From the NCBI GenBank assembly GCA_019323015.1, contig JAHWHY010000011.1:1-50413 (forward strand): a stretch of DNA of 50,413 nucleotides, read 5' to 3'. Under the pieces are notes generated by a model, which did not search any database, was not told where the DNA came from, and worked only from the letters and a program-made list of their open reading frames with translations. The DNA is from Candidatus Woesearchaeota archaeon (lineage in GTDB: Archaea; Nanobdellota; Nanobdellia; Woesearchaeales; ARS49). A program made the translations under genes and the position numbers. This document shows, piece after piece, positions 31,243 through 41,104 of the stretch. The stretch's first letter is position 1; the number at the start of each line of letters is the position of its first letter.

Positions 31243-32157
31243 ATGAAAAGAAAAGTAATCCAGTTAGCAGGAAAGACATTTGTTGTAAGCCTGCCAAGCA
31301 AATGGGTAAAAAAATACGGCGTGAAAAAAGGGGATGAATTAGAGGTAAAAGACCACGCGACAAGCATAGTATTCTCAACAAAAAAAGAGTCTGAAACAAA
31401 GAAAACAAGCACAGACATAACAAAAGCAGATGAAAGAACAATAAGATGGCTGCTGTCAAGCCTGCACAAAAAAGGATATGATGAAATAGAACTTTTCTAT
31501 GAAAATCCCAAGAAAACAAAAGTAATACAAGAACTAATAAAAGACCTATTTGTGGGATTTGCAATAGTTCACCAAGGAAACAAAAGATGCGTGCTAAGAG
31601 CAATATCACACGACCAAAACAAGGAATTTGACAACATACTGCGAAGAGCCTGGCTGGTCACAGTATCCCTTGCAGAAGGAGCAATAGAATATATAAAAGA
31701 CGGACAGCAAAAACACATGAAAGAACTTGTGATGCTTGAAAAAACAAATAACCAATTAACAAACTTTTGCGAAAGAACACTAAACAAAACAGGATACATA
31801 GACTACTCAAAAACCTGCTTTTATTATGTAATAGTTTGGAACCTTGAAAAAATAGCAGACGACTACAAATACATCTGCGAACTTCTTGCCTCTGAAAATG
31901 AAAAAATATCAAAAGAGTGCCTTATGTATTTCAAGGAAACAACAGAGTACCTAAGAAATTATTATGAATTATTTTATTCATTCAAACTAGACCAGTTAAA
32001 TGAACTAAACACAAGAAAAAAACAGCTGCTAACAAAAGGACACAAGCTAATAAGCGCAAAAAAAGGCACAGAAGCAATAATGTTAAATTATTTAACAAGC
32101 ACTGTGACCAAAATAGCAGACTTCTCAGCATCAATGATTGCCCTTAACACTGACTAG
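31243..32157 (+). CDS. AbrB-PhoU type phosphate-uptake regulator
   Basis: A 304-residue protein. Residues 1-45 form a SpoVT/AbrB-like DNA-binding domain (MKRKVIQLAGKTFVVSLPSK, then WVKKYGVKKGDELEV), followed by a two-repeat PhoU-like helical region (about 85-300: EFDNILRRAWLVTVSLAEGA, NLEKIADDYKYICEL, TSTVTKIADFSASMIALN). Archaeal proteins of this layout are annotated as phosphate uptake regulators; the true ligand here is unknown, as no phosphate transporter lies nearby. A TATA box 25 bp before the ATG indicates a leaderless mRNA. The end overlaps the convergent kinase-like gene by 27 bp. Confidence 0.88.
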   Translation: MKRKVIQLAGKTFVVSLPSKWVKKYGVKKGDELEVKDHATSIVFSTKKESETKKTSTDITKADERTIRWLLSSLHKKGYDEIELFYENPKKTKVIQELIKDLFVGFAIVHQGNKRCVLRAISHDQNKEFDNILRRAWLVTVSLAEGAIEYIKDGQQKHMKELVMLEKTNNQLTNFCERTLNKTGYIDYSKTCFYYVIVWNLEKIADDYKYICELLASENEKISKECLMYFKETTEYLRNYYELFYSFKLDQLNELNTRKKQLLTKGHKLISAKKGTEAIMLNYLTSTVTKIADFSASMIALNTD

Positions 32158-33918
32158 ACCCTTTATCTCAGCGAGAGACTCTTCAAGAGCAATATAATAA
32201 GAATGATATTTTCTGCAATAATCTTTATGATCCTGCTTTAGCCTTGCAATAGCGTGAATTGCATTATCAAGAACAACAGGCCTCTGCGAATGCAGGGATT
32301 TCCTGTCATTAGATGACCAGGCAGAGCATAATGAAATCGCCCTGGTAATGACAGAATTAAAATAAATAAGCCTAAACTCTTTTTTATCTAAATCAATTCC
32401 AGTATATTTCTTATAAGAATCAAGATACTTATCAATTGCCTTGTCCTTTACTTTATCAGGCAAAAGATCAGAATACTCCAACAAATTAACCAAATCAAAC
32501 TGCAAGGGAACCAAAAAATCATTTTCGCAATCAAGAACAATTATTTTATCATCTGTTATCAGCCAATTCTCAGGATGAGCATCCTTATTATAAACAAATC
32601 TAGCATCTTGAAAACAATTGAAAACAGGCCTGTAATTCTGAACAATTTTTCTTGCCAAAGCTCTGGAAATGTCTAAATCAGAATCAACAAGCTTATGCTT
32701 TAACTTAAGGCCAAGCCTGACTCTTCCTTTACTAACCATATCCTCAGGAACCTTAGCATGAATAAAAGCAAGGCAATCAATAATATCCTCTAAAGCAGAA
32801 TAATCATATTTTTTCAGCTTCTCAAGAAAAGTCTCTCCAGGAAGAAAACGCATAGCATACGTATGAAGGCCATCAATCGGCTCTTCAGTAGTATAAAACG
32901 GCTCTGCAACACTAAACTTATCAGGAAGCCTAAGCGCAAGATATTCATTCAGCGCTTTCTCTGCTTCTAAATCTGATTTATTCTTTTTATCCTTGAAAAG
33001 AATAGTCTTTGACAAAAACCTGCCTTTTAACTGCCGAACTGGATTCTTTGTCTCTGAAATCCTTTCTAAGGTTTCCTGTTTTCTAACTTCCTGAATAAAA
33101 CCCTGCCAAACATCATTTGAATTTTTTGACTTAAGAGCATGATTAAGCAAAGCATCCAAACAATGCACCTCTAGCTTAAACTCGCTGTCAAATTCATAAG
33201 CAATATGCCTGGCAAAAGAAGAATAATACAAAGCAGTGCCAAGCCTTTGATTAAGTGCATTAAGAAAAGAAGCGCCAGTTAAAGGCATTGGATCCCTGGG
33301 ATTTAACAATATATCAAGCTGATTTGCTAATTGCAGCACCTTCCAATCAAAAGCATATAATTTAGGAAGGGCTTTTTTTGCCTGAAGAGCCTTGTCAAGC
33401 TGCAAAAAAGCCTCATCATACTTATCCTGCTTAAAATATGCAATAGCAGCACTCAAAAAAATAGCAGGATCTTTTTCTTCTCTAGCTAATTTTGCAAGAG
33501 CAGCAGCACCTTCTGGAGTGTCTGGAAAAGCAGGCTTCTTAAAATAACTAATAACTGCCTTAGCAGAACTAGATTCTTCAATCTGAAAAAATTCCTTGTT
33601 AACAAGACTCTCAAAATCAACTGCTTTAAGCTCTTTTTTTATCTTTTTTCTTTTCTTGAAATCAGGAAGGCGCGTCCTAGGGTGAAATCGATCTTCATAA
33701 GCAAAAGTCTTTAATAATTCTGCAGAGATTCCTGTGCCCAGCCAGGCAGCAGCAGGAGGAAAGGCAACACTAAACAAAATCTCTGGAAAAGAATCCTTAT
33801 GAAAATCACTTGTCAAGAAAGCATAAGCTGACAAAGGCAATGATAAATACATAGCCAAACCAGCAGTACGCAAAGGCCTGCTGACTAGCCAATCATAAAC
33901 CCGCTTAACTCCCCCCAT
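32131..33918 (-). CDS. Membrane-anchored protein with helical-repeat region and APH-like kinase domain
   Basis: From the ATG at 33918 the protein has 595 residues: two N-terminal transmembrane helices (LAMYLSLPLSAYAFL and FSVAFPPAAAWLGTG), a basic linker, a TPR-like helical region (about 130-200: AAIAYFKQDKYDEAFLQLDKAL), and a C-terminal domain with the aminoglycoside/choline kinase pattern. The catalytic loop reads VYNKDAHPENWLI (about 444; family H-G-D-x-H-x-x-N) and the metal loop IIVLDCENDF. The first His is Asn-Lys, yet Asp and Asn remain. The substrate is unknown. A TATA box 26 bp upstream fixes the start; the frame extends further to 33966. Confidence 0.75.
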   Translation of the reverse strand: MGGVKRVYDWLVSRPLRTAGLAMYLSLPLSAYAFLTSDFHKDSFPEILFSVAFPPAAAWLGTGISAELLKTFAYEDRFHPRTRLPDFKKRKKIKKELKAVDFESLVNKEFFQIEESSSAKAVISYFKKPAFPDTPEGAAALAKLAREEKDPAIFLSAAIAYFKQDKYDEAFLQLDKALQAKKALPKLYAFDWKVLQLANQLDILLNPRDPMPLTGASFLNALNQRLGTALYYSSFARHIAYEFDSEFKLEVHCLDALLNHALKSKNSNDVWQGFIQEVRKQETLERISETKNPVRQLKGRFLSKTILFKDKKNKSDLEAEKALNEYLALRLPDKFSVAEPFYTTEEPIDGLHTYAMRFLPGETFLEKLKKYDYSALEDIIDCLAFIHAKVPEDMVSKGRVRLGLKLKHKLVDSDLDISRALARKIVQNYRPVFNCFQDARFVYNKDAHPENWLITDDKIIVLDCENDFLVPLQFDLVNLLEYSDLLPDKVKDKAIDKYLDSYKKYTGIDLDKKEFRLIYFNSVITRAISLCSAWSSNDRKSLHSQRPVVLDNAIHAIARLKQDHKDYCRKYHSYYIALEESLAEIKGLVSVKGNH

Positions 33919-33939
33919 AAAATAAAATAAGTAAAGATA

Positions 33940-33949
33940 ATATATAAAG
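33940..33949 (-). promoter_or_regulatory. TATA box of the kinase-like gene
   Basis: CTTTATATAT on the - strand, centred 26-27 bp before the ATG at 33918; it overlaps the gap and stop of the upstream pilin-like operon. Confidence 0.6.
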
Positions 33950-34429
33950 TTAGCCGTATATCTCAAGCATCAAAGAAATCTCAAAACCAGGACGCACAGG
34001 AACAGGATGAATCTTTGCTTCCCTTTCGCAATATTTGCATTCTTCCCCAAACTTAATCTTTTCAACATCAGGGGCGCCAGAGATGGTAAAATAATAATCC
34101 TTATTCCACTTACCCAAAGTATCCTCAAGCATCATATCAATCTGGTCAGCAGCATAATCACAAGAACTCATGCCAAAACAATTAGTGGCACCACCTGTCA
34201 AGGCACAATCCTGCAAAAGCTCACGCACATTCCTATCAAAACAATCAGTAGTTGTAGAAAGCATAGTGTTCAGAAAATTCGCAGCAAGAGTGCTCTCCTT
34301 TACAGCAGCAGTCTCGCGGCCAACAGGCTTTTTAAGCAAAAACTGAATAGCAAACAACATGCCAATAGCAACCAGAATAACTATAATAACCAAGCCCATT
34401 ATCTCCATCTGAGAACGCTTATTCTGCAT
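33950..34429 (-). CDS. Prepilin-like protein, 159 residues
   Basis: MQNKRSQMEIMGLVIIVILVAIG has a basic head, a possible cleavage site before QMEIMG and one helix. The exported domain contains eight Cys, several in pairs (TDCFDRNVRELLQDC, TNCFGMSSCDYAA, EECKYCEREAK). No family is recognised. The start at 34429 lies inside the end of the upstream gene (11-bp overlap); the much longer frame to 34570 is a shadow of that gene. It is the last gene of the eight-gene operon from 46967. Confidence 0.75.
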   Translation of the reverse strand: MQNKRSQMEIMGLVIIVILVAIGMLFAIQFLLKKPVGRETAAVKESTLAANFLNTMLSTTTDCFDRNVRELLQDCALTGGATNCFGMSSCDYAADQIDMMLEDTLGKWNKDYYFTISGAPDVEKIKFGEECKYCEREAKIHPVPVRPGFEISLMLEIYG

Positions 34430-34919
34430 AAACATCAACCTCAACAATACCAAAATCATACCTATTCTCAACAGCATCAAACAACAACACAGGACTCTGA
34501 GTACTAATAATAGAGCTGTAATCATCAGGAATATTCTTATACAAAGTGTATACAAATGTCTGATTAACACGCGGATAAATCTGGGTTACCTTTATATCAG
34601 CAAAACCAAACACATTAAAATAATCAATAAAAAAATCCTCATTCTCAGGATCATTCAAGAGCAAAGAAAGCTGCTTGACCTTAAGCTTATCAAAACAATT
34701 ATCCTTCTGAATGCTGACAAAAGAACAATCAAGCTCTGGCAAAAACAAGGCTTTCTGAACAACCTGAAAAGCAATCAGCTGCTGCTGCTTATCAATCTCC
34801 CTCTGCATAGAACTCTTCTGAATCTGAAAATAAAAAGCAGCGCCGCCAACCAACAGAAAGAAAAAAATAACTAACACAGCCATAGTCTCAAACATCTTAA
34901 TCTGTGCTTTGTGTCTCAT
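34419..34919 (-). CDS. Prepilin-like protein, 166 residues
   Basis: MRHKAQIKMFETMAVLVIFFFLL shows a KAQ-type head with Glu at the +5 region typical of pilins and a single helix. A coiled-coil-like stretch follows (MQREIDKQQQLIAFQVVQKA), then an exported domain with two Cys (LDCSFVS, DNCFDK). Unknown family. It follows the upstream stop by one base. Confidence 0.75.
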   Translation of the reverse strand: MRHKAQIKMFETMAVLVIFFFLLVGGAAFYFQIQKSSMQREIDKQQQLIAFQVVQKALFLPELDCSFVSIQKDNCFDKLKVKQLSLLLNDPENEDFFIDYFNVFGFADIKVTQIYPRVNQTFVYTLYKNIPDDYSSIISTQSPVLLFDAVENRYDFGIVEVDVYAE

Positions 34920-34920
34920 T

Positions 34921-35958
34921 TTAATAAATCTCTGGACAAGACAATAAAATCAGGTTCTTATTCTCTCTTGCAATCGCGTTTGCAGCAGCAGTAATGCCGG
35001 GAATCTTCTGCGAAAACTCAATACCTGAAGAAAACTCCCCAGATAACTGCATTAATGCATTGAAATCCCCCAAAACATAAACGCACTCTGGCTTTGAAAG
35101 AGAAAGATTCTGCTGAATCATCTTTGCCCTGCCATAAATAATCTGCGCAACGTGATTAAGCTTTAAAAAAGCAGCCTGCAGGCCGCAATCATACATCTGC
35201 TTGTCAGCAGAAAAAATAGAGGCAAACATCAAGGCCTCGCCAACAAAAGGGGAAGTTCCTGAAGTAAAATAAAGCTCGCCAGGCTCTTTTTCATAAAAAG
35301 TAATGGTATTCTGGTGAATGTTAACAGCAGAGACATCCTTTTTCCTGAAAGCAGTATCAAGACCTGCAAGATTAATGCTGGAATCAGGAACATCAAGAAA
35401 AACAAATTTAGTCTCCTGAAAGCCCTCGTAAGGAATGCTTGGAACAGCACCAGGGTCCTTTAAGACAGCAATGTTCAAGCCAGGCGGAAGGGTCTTGTTA
35501 ATCCTGTCAAAAATCCTTGCACTATTGGTATTAGGAACATAAACAATATAATATTTCACATTAGGATTAGTGATATACAAGAAATTAGATACCCTAAAAG
35601 GAAGCTTCCACTCACTAGACCAAGCAGTTGCGTCCTGTCCAATGACCTTTTTTGGAGCAAAAATAATCTTGTCCCTAAAAGAAGTCGACTTATCACCAAT
35701 CCAAAAATTACAGTCACAAGCCTCTGAACAATCAAAATCAATCCCATCCTTAGGAACAGTCAATAGCTGGGCAGTTCCCTTGCTTTCAATCGCGCCAGAA
35801 AACACCGCCTCAATATTCGCAGAGAGGGTTATGGAAATCTTCTGCTCAGAAAGAGACTTCTGCTTGGCAACAATAGAAAAAAAGAAAGCAAGGATTATGG
35901 CGCCAGCTATTAAAATAAAAATCCAGTGAGCTTGCATCTCTAAACCGCGTTTTTTCAT
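34921..35958 (-). CDS. Prepilin-like membrane-anchored protein, 345 residues
   Basis: MKKRGLEMQAHWIFILIAGAI is a KRG|LE class III-type signal. The large exported part contains CSEACDCNFWIGDKST near residue 80 and Cys at DCGLQ, PECVY and SCPEIY near the end, with many beta-type segments (YYIVYVPNTNSARIFDRI). The ATG at 35958 overlaps the upstream stop (ATGA); the longer start at 35970 is not needed. No family is recognised. Confidence 0.77.
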   Translation of the reverse strand: MKKRGLEMQAHWIFILIAGAIILAFFFSIVAKQKSLSEQKISITLSANIEAVFSGAIESKGTAQLLTVPKDGIDFDCSEACDCNFWIGDKSTSFRDKIIFAPKKVIGQDATAWSSEWKLPFRVSNFLYITNPNVKYYIVYVPNTNSARIFDRINKTLPPGLNIAVLKDPGAVPSIPYEGFQETKFVFLDVPDSSINLAGLDTAFRKKDVSAVNIHQNTITFYEKEPGELYFTSGTSPFVGEALMFASIFSADKQMYDCGLQAAFLKLNHVAQIIYGRAKMIQQNLSLSKPECVYVLGDFNALMQLSGEFSSGIEFSQKIPGITAAANAIARENKNLILLSCPEIY

Positions 35959-36434
35959 TCTACAGGCCACTCTGAAATCAATGTTGACTTACCAAGACCT
36001 TCCAGCCGCAAAACAACATTGCCACTAGCAACAGGAACACAAACAAAACCAGGATCAGGAAGACTTATATCAGGCAAAAAAATAGGGGTTTCCTGTTTTG
36101 GAACCAAGAAAACATTCTCGCTGCCGGCAAGACACATACTGTATATCAAAGGCCTGGAAGCCTTAAGAGCCTCACACTGATTCACATCAACAATACACAA
36201 CTCGGTATATCTCTTAGGCAGCTTTAATTCCAATTTTTTAACGCTTTTAGTACTTCTCTTGATAACCTCAACAGCAGACTCTAAATCAGACTTAAAATCA
36301 ATCAAAGCAACCTGCTCAGAACGCGCCAGGAAGTTAGAAATAGCCTTATATCCATAAGTAAGAATCAGAATAAAAATAATAGCAGCCACAACAAAAACAA
36401 AAATCTGACCAATCATTTGGGCTTTCTTGTTCAT
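35955..36434 (-). CDS. Prepilin-like protein, 159 residues
   Basis: MNKKAQMIGQIFVFVVAAIIFIL is a KKA|Q class III-type signal and helix, followed by a basic segment (VEVIKRSTKSVKKLELKLPK) and an exported domain with three to four Cys (ELCIVDVNQCEALK, YSMCLAGS, FVCVPVAS). It is flanked by ATGA overlaps on both sides within the operon. Function unknown. Confidence 0.77.
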   Translation of the reverse strand: MNKKAQMIGQIFVFVVAAIIFILILTYGYKAISNFLARSEQVALIDFKSDLESAVEVIKRSTKSVKKLELKLPKRYTELCIVDVNQCEALKASRPLIYSMCLAGSENVFLVPKQETPIFLPDISLPDPGFVCVPVASGNVVLRLEGLGKSTLISEWPVE

Positions 36435-39400
36435 TTTTTAATCTTCCTAAGCTTTTCAATAGCATTTTCTTTTGATTTTTTCTTCTTTTTCTTAGGCTTT
36501 TCAGGAGCTTCTTTAATCTTCTTTAATTGCTCAAAAGCCTTTTTGCCAGGAGCTGGTTTTTTCTTCTTGGATTTCTTTATTTTCTCAAGAGGCACAAACT
36601 CTTCTTCAGCAGGAGCCTCTTTCTTCTTAGCAAACTTCCTTAAAGCCGCTATCTTATCCTCAGGAGTAGGACCCACAGGTTCGGGCTTCTCAACCCTAGG
36701 AATAGGAGCAGGCTTTTCCTCAGGAATCTCTTCTTCAGGCTTCTTGAACTTAGCAATAATGTCATCTAGGTAACCTTTTTTATAAGCATAATATCCTCCA
36801 AAGCCAATACCTGCAAGCACTGCAAGAATCAACAACCACTTAATCAAAGTCCACAGCAATGAAGGCTTTTCAGGCTCAGGAGCCACCGGTATCTCAACAG
36901 GGCAACCCTCTAAATCAACAGGTGTTCCTCGAGGAGTATCAGGACACTTATCCAAGTGATCAGGAACACCATCCATATCAGAATCAACAGGAGCACCGCA
37001 AGCCCCATCAATACACTCCAATCCCTCTGCACAATCACCAGGAAGGTTGCAATTCTGTCCACCCACACACCTATCTGGACAAGAGCCACCGCAATCAATA
37101 TCAGACTCTGCACCATCCAAAATCCCATTTTCACAAGGATCTAAAACACAATAACCAAACTTACAATTTTCAGACAAGCAATCTGCATCAACTGCACAAG
37201 TACTGTTAAGAGCACAACCAGGACAGCCATTGCCGCAATCAACATCAGTCTCCTGGCCATTTCTCACACCATCATCACAGAGAGGCTCTTTGCAAACACC
37301 AATAGCACAATACAGTAACTCACAATCGTTATTGACATCACAGGTCTCGCCAACTGCACACCCGTCACAAATTCCACCACAGTCAATATCTGTTTCATTA
37401 AAATCCTTCACTCCGTTAGCACATTGCGGGGGAGTCTTGGCAAAATCAATAGTAACGCCATCACTAGTGGTGTAGTTTCCAATCAAGCCAACAATATTTT
37501 CTGGCTTGACCCTGAAAACATACCTCTGGCCATCTGTCAAATTAGCCTTAACATAAATAGGACTTCCATTAATCTCAAGACTAGGGGTCCAGTTAACAAT
37601 CAGCTCGCGCGCAAAAGCAGTCTCAAGCAGATACCAATACTTAACAACCTTTGTCTCTGGATCCTTGCCAAGGAACTTAACCCTTAACCTGTCCTTATAC
37701 CAGGAAACATCAGGCTCTCCAGGAAGAGTAGAGCTGTCATCAACATACTCCATATCAGGAGGGGTTGTATCAACAATAACAGAAACATTAAGCACATTAC
37801 TCATCTCACCACCAGAACCAGTGTTACACTTGACATAAAAATTATGCTTGCCGCTAGGCTTGCTAATTGCCTGAGCATGACCATTTGTAAACTCACAAGC
37901 ACCAAAACAAGTAGTTATTGCACCAGGATCCTCACCAAAATAACAATACGCGCGCTTGTTGCTATCAATACGAAGATGAAACAATTCTGAACTAGAGTAA
38001 GGCTCTGTAGCACTCTTTATAGAGAACGGCACATCTAAATCAATATTAAACATAATTGGAATTGTCTGTGAGATTAAATCTGCCTTGTCCTTGCAGGCAA
38101 CATAATACGTGTACCCCTTAACTTCTGAAACATTAACTTCGACTGAATGAGATTTCTTAGGAACCCTGTCAAAACCAGGAAAGAAACCCTCCATCTCATC
38201 AAACTCCTGCTTGTCTGCACTATACTTACAGAAACCTTCCTCATCAATCTGAACCTGCAATCTCGTTGAATAAACATTAGAATCAAATTCAGTAGGCTCA
38301 ACAACAGGAGTAGGATTAGCATAAGCAGAAACAATACCAGGACTAGTTGAATCAACAGTCAAATAAAATGACTGCTGGGTTGCATTAAACTTTGGAGAAC
38401 TGCAGTAAACATGCAAAGGATATGCATCAGTGCTTCCATAAGGAATAGACACAGTATTAATCATATGAAGAATCCCATCACTGGAATCAAAATCAGACAA
38501 ACCAGAACTGCCTGCAGGAGGAGCAGCAGGCACGCCTGCAATATACTTGCAAGTTGCTTTAGTAGAGGTCTCTATTGTAACATTAAAAGTAAAAACAGAA
38601 GATATTCCCCAGCTCGGATGCATCATCCTAATCATCGGAGGACCTGCGAGAACAGAGAAATATGACTTGGTTTTTAATTCATTAGATGCATAATCCCTAA
38701 CATTAATATCAATAATCTTTAATCCAGCCTGAAGCTCAGTCACTATGCCGGAATAAACAGAATCATTTGCATTACTCAATTCCTTTGACAGGTAAATAGG
38801 AATCTCATCCTTTACAAACTCATTAATAAAAACAACTTCCTTAAGAATTGTCTTGTTAAAAAAGACAGGTTCATTAAAAGTCAAATCCAATGAAACATCC
38901 TTTATATCAAACTCGGCACCATCAACAGGAACAACAGAAACTGAAGGAGGCGTTGTATCCACAATTAAATCAAAAATAACAGGCAAGTCCATTGGAACAG
39001 CATTAACATCCTCTGCATTCAAGGAAAATTTGTAAATACCTTCTGAAAGAGGGCTATTAGGAACAATAGTATACTGATAATTCGTTCCAGAAGAAGGCGA
39101 GATTGTTGTGGGCGCGATGGTGCCTGCCTGATCCAAGCTAAATGCTGTAATCCTCGCAGGCTCATTAAAAATAATAGTTATAGAAGGCTGCAAAACATTT
39201 GTATAGAATCTTCCCTTTATTTCTGTGCCGCCTGCAACAGAAACATTAATCGCCTTAGGACCGCTGCACTGATCACAGGCAAAAACAGTAATAGACTTCA
39301 CAACCCCCACATTATTGTTCTTATCAACAGAATAAAACTTTACAACATTATCGCCAGAAGAAAACCTGCCAATAATCTCCTGATCATCCTGCAGAGCAAG

Positions 39401-41104
39401 ATCATTGATAAACAAACGCGCTTTATCAGTCTCAATAGGAAATAAAGCAGCATCAGAGCAGGTATTATTTCCAGAAACAACACACAAATAAGTCTTATAG
39501 CCAGACTTGCCCTGCATAGGCCTTGCATCACCAGTCTTTATTGTCTTATCAAGAATAGTAAAATCAATAAAATCCTGCTTTCCAGGAACCAGCCCAGTAA
39601 CAGCAGCAATAGTCTCAGGAGGAAAATAATCCTTCTCGCAAGCAGACGGGTCTTCTGAACCAAGGCAATCCTGCCAGCCGGTTCCTGATGCACCATTCGC
39701 ATTCTTGACACAGCCAGTAGCAACAGAATACTGACAAACACCGATATTACACGGGTCTGTACTCTTGATTTTAAGAGAATTATCTGGATTTAATTGAATG
39801 CCATTAGAAGGGCTGCCGCACTGGCTCTGAGAATAAACAGTGCAGTCAACAAAATTACAGCTCTTGCCAGTTCTTGTATTCTTGTCAAAGAAACAAGGCT
39901 TTAAATCAGTTGAAAGCGCTGCTGCTTTTTCTTCTGTACACGAATCAAACACCGCGTTATAGCCTTCCTTATTCTTTGCAGTATCTGACGGCTCTGCCTG
40001 GCACAAGCTGCAGGCATCAAACCTGGTATCATAACAGACACCAACACCCAAATCAGAAAAAACATCTGTCCAAGCACACTGGCCAACACCACAATTATCA
40101 CTCTCACAAGCAGACTTAGAGTGGTAATCATTACAAGCCATCTTAGGATCACAGGCATAACACTTGTCAATAATTGTTTTTGACTTGTCCATGAAACAGT
40201 ATCTCTTGTTGCCAACAGCATCCTGCTCACAAGTACGCAAGCTTGGAAACAAGCCAAAAGCCCCGCCAATATCACACTTAACCTGCTCAACACACCTTGC
40301 AACCAACCCGTCTGAAACACAAATCTCGCCATCTGCACACTCCATTTGCGGAGCAGGCCTTGACAAAACATTCATGTTATTACAATACCAAGACTTGCCA
40401 TAAAATGAATTAAAAACAGAATCTCTTGTAGACACATAACTGGACTTGAAACTATCAGCATCCCCCACCTTGTAACCATTTTCCTTTAAGTAATTCTTAT
40501 ACTGGTCATAATAAAAAGCAGATATGCAAAAGACGCCGGTAGTTGTCTGATACCAGCACTCAATATCACCAATATTAACAGACGTTGATGCAGGATCAGA
40601 AGCACCAGAAACCTTGTAATTAGCAATAACCTTGTAAGTGTAGTCTGTATTCCACAACAAGTTTTCTGAAACATCAGTATATGTATTAACCTCACCAAGA
40701 GTTGCAATCAATGAAAAATCACTGCAGCCCGCGCCCGTGCACCTGTGTATCTCAACACTGTCAGCAGGACAGGGAACATTAAAATTAATCTCAACAGCCT
40801 TTTCACCTTTAACAGGAGCCACAGCAAGATTCTCAACTTTTGGGGTGTAACCAGGAGCACCACAACCAACAGCAGGAGCGCCTGCTGGCGGAGCAGTTAT
40901 GTTAGTTGCATTACACAATGCATTACAGCCCATAAAACCTGTTGAAGGAATAGGAACAAAAATAAAAGGAGCTGTACAAACAGACTGATACTGAATAGAA
41001 CCGGTCTTTACAACAGGATCACAGCAGCAACCCAACTGCTGTGCAAAAACAACAGCAGCTAATAAAACCGCAGCCAACACCAGCAACAATAATTTCTTAT
41101 TCAA
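36431..41104 (-). CDS. Giant modular surface protein with Cys-rich repeats, TSP3-like segment, transmembrane helix and Lys-rich cytoplasmic tail
   Basis: A 1557-residue protein. The start is a TTG at 41104 overlapping the upstream stop (TTGA) with GAGGT before it; a Sec-type signal follows (LLLLVLAAVLLAAVVFAQQ). The outside part has Cys-rich and Fn3/Ig-like beta regions (PPSVSVVPVDGAEF, DVSLDLTFNEPV), then three Cys repeats of the type NGVKDFNETDIDCGG (about 1226-1370) and a calcium-binding TSP3-like segment DSDMDGVPDHLDKCPDT. A transmembrane helix (about 1415-1440) precedes about 115 residues of Lys/Glu/Pro-rich cytoplasmic tail. It probably spans from surface to cytoplasm; the ligand is unknown. 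Confidence 0.87.
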   Translation of the reverse strand: MNKKLLLLVLAAVLLAAVVFAQQLGCCCDPVVKTGSIQYQSVCTAPFIFVPIPSTGFMGCNALCNATNITAPPAGAPAVGCGAPGYTPKVENLAVAPVKGEKAVEINFNVPCPADSVEIHRCTGAGCSDFSLIATLGEVNTYTDVSENLLWNTDYTYKVIANYKVSGASDPASTSVNIGDIECWYQTTTGVFCISAFYYDQYKNYLKENGYKVGDADSFKSSYVSTRDSVFNSFYGKSWYCNNMNVLSRPAPQMECADGEICVSDGLVARCVEQVKCDIGGAFGLFPSLRTCEQDAVGNKRYCFMDKSKTIIDKCYACDPKMACNDYHSKSACESDNCGVGQCAWTDVFSDLGVGVCYDTRFDACSLCQAEPSDTAKNKEGYNAVFDSCTEEKAAALSTDLKPCFFDKNTRTGKSCNFVDCTVYSQSQCGSPSNGIQLNPDNSLKIKSTDPCNIGVCQYSVATGCVKNANGASGTGWQDCLGSEDPSACEKDYFPPETIAAVTGLVPGKQDFIDFTILDKTIKTGDARPMQGKSGYKTYLCVVSGNNTCSDAALFPIETDKARLFINDLALQDDQEIIGRFSSGDNVVKFYSVDKNNNVGVVKSITVFACDQCSGPKAINVSVAGGTEIKGRFYTNVLQPSITIIFNEPARITAFSLDQAGTIAPTTISPSSGTNYQYTIVPNSPLSEGIYKFSLNAEDVNAVPMDLPVIFDLIVDTTPPSVSVVPVDGAEFDIKDVSLDLTFNEPVFFNKTILKEVVFINEFVKDEIPIYLSKELSNANDSVYSGIVTELQAGLKIIDINVRDYASNELKTKSYFSVLAGPPMIRMMHPSWGISSVFTFNVTIETSTKATCKYIAGVPAAPPAGSSGLSDFDSSDGILHMINTVSIPYGSTDAYPLHVYCSSPKFNATQQSFYLTVDSTSPGIVSAYANPTPVVEPTEFDSNVYSTRLQVQIDEEGFCKYSADKQEFDEMEGFFPGFDRVPKKSHSVEVNVSEVKGYTYYVACKDKADLISQTIPIMFNIDLDVPFSIKSATEPYSSSELFHLRIDSNKRAYCYFGEDPGAITTCFGACEFTNGHAQAISKPSGKHNFYVKCNTGSGGEMSNVLNVSVIVDTTPPDMEYVDDSSTLPGEPDVSWYKDRLRVKFLGKDPETKVVKYWYLLETAFARELIVNWTPSLEINGSPIYVKANLTDGQRYVFRVKPENIVGLIGNYTTSDGVTIDFAKTPPQCANGVKDFNETDIDCGGICDGCAVGETCDVNNDCELLYCAIGVCKEPLCDDGVRNGQETDVDCGNGCPGCALNSTCAVDADCLSENCKFGYCVLDPCENGILDGAESDIDCGGSCPDRCVGGQNCNLPGDCAEGLECIDGACGAPVDSDMDGVPDHLDKCPDTPRGTPVDLEGCPVEIPVAPEPEKPSLLWTLIKWLLILAVLAGIGFGGYYAYKKGYLDDIIAKFKKPEEEIPEEKPAPIPRVEKPEPVGPTPEDKIAALRKFAKKKEAPAEEEFVPLEKIKKSKKKKPAPGKKAFEQLKKIKEAPEKPKKKKKKSKENAIEKLRKIKK

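Noticed and set aside
33950..34570. 206-residue version of the prepilin-like protein
   Set aside because: The first 47 residues are an out-of-frame reading of the upstream gene; the ATG at 34429 gives a normal prepilin-like start.
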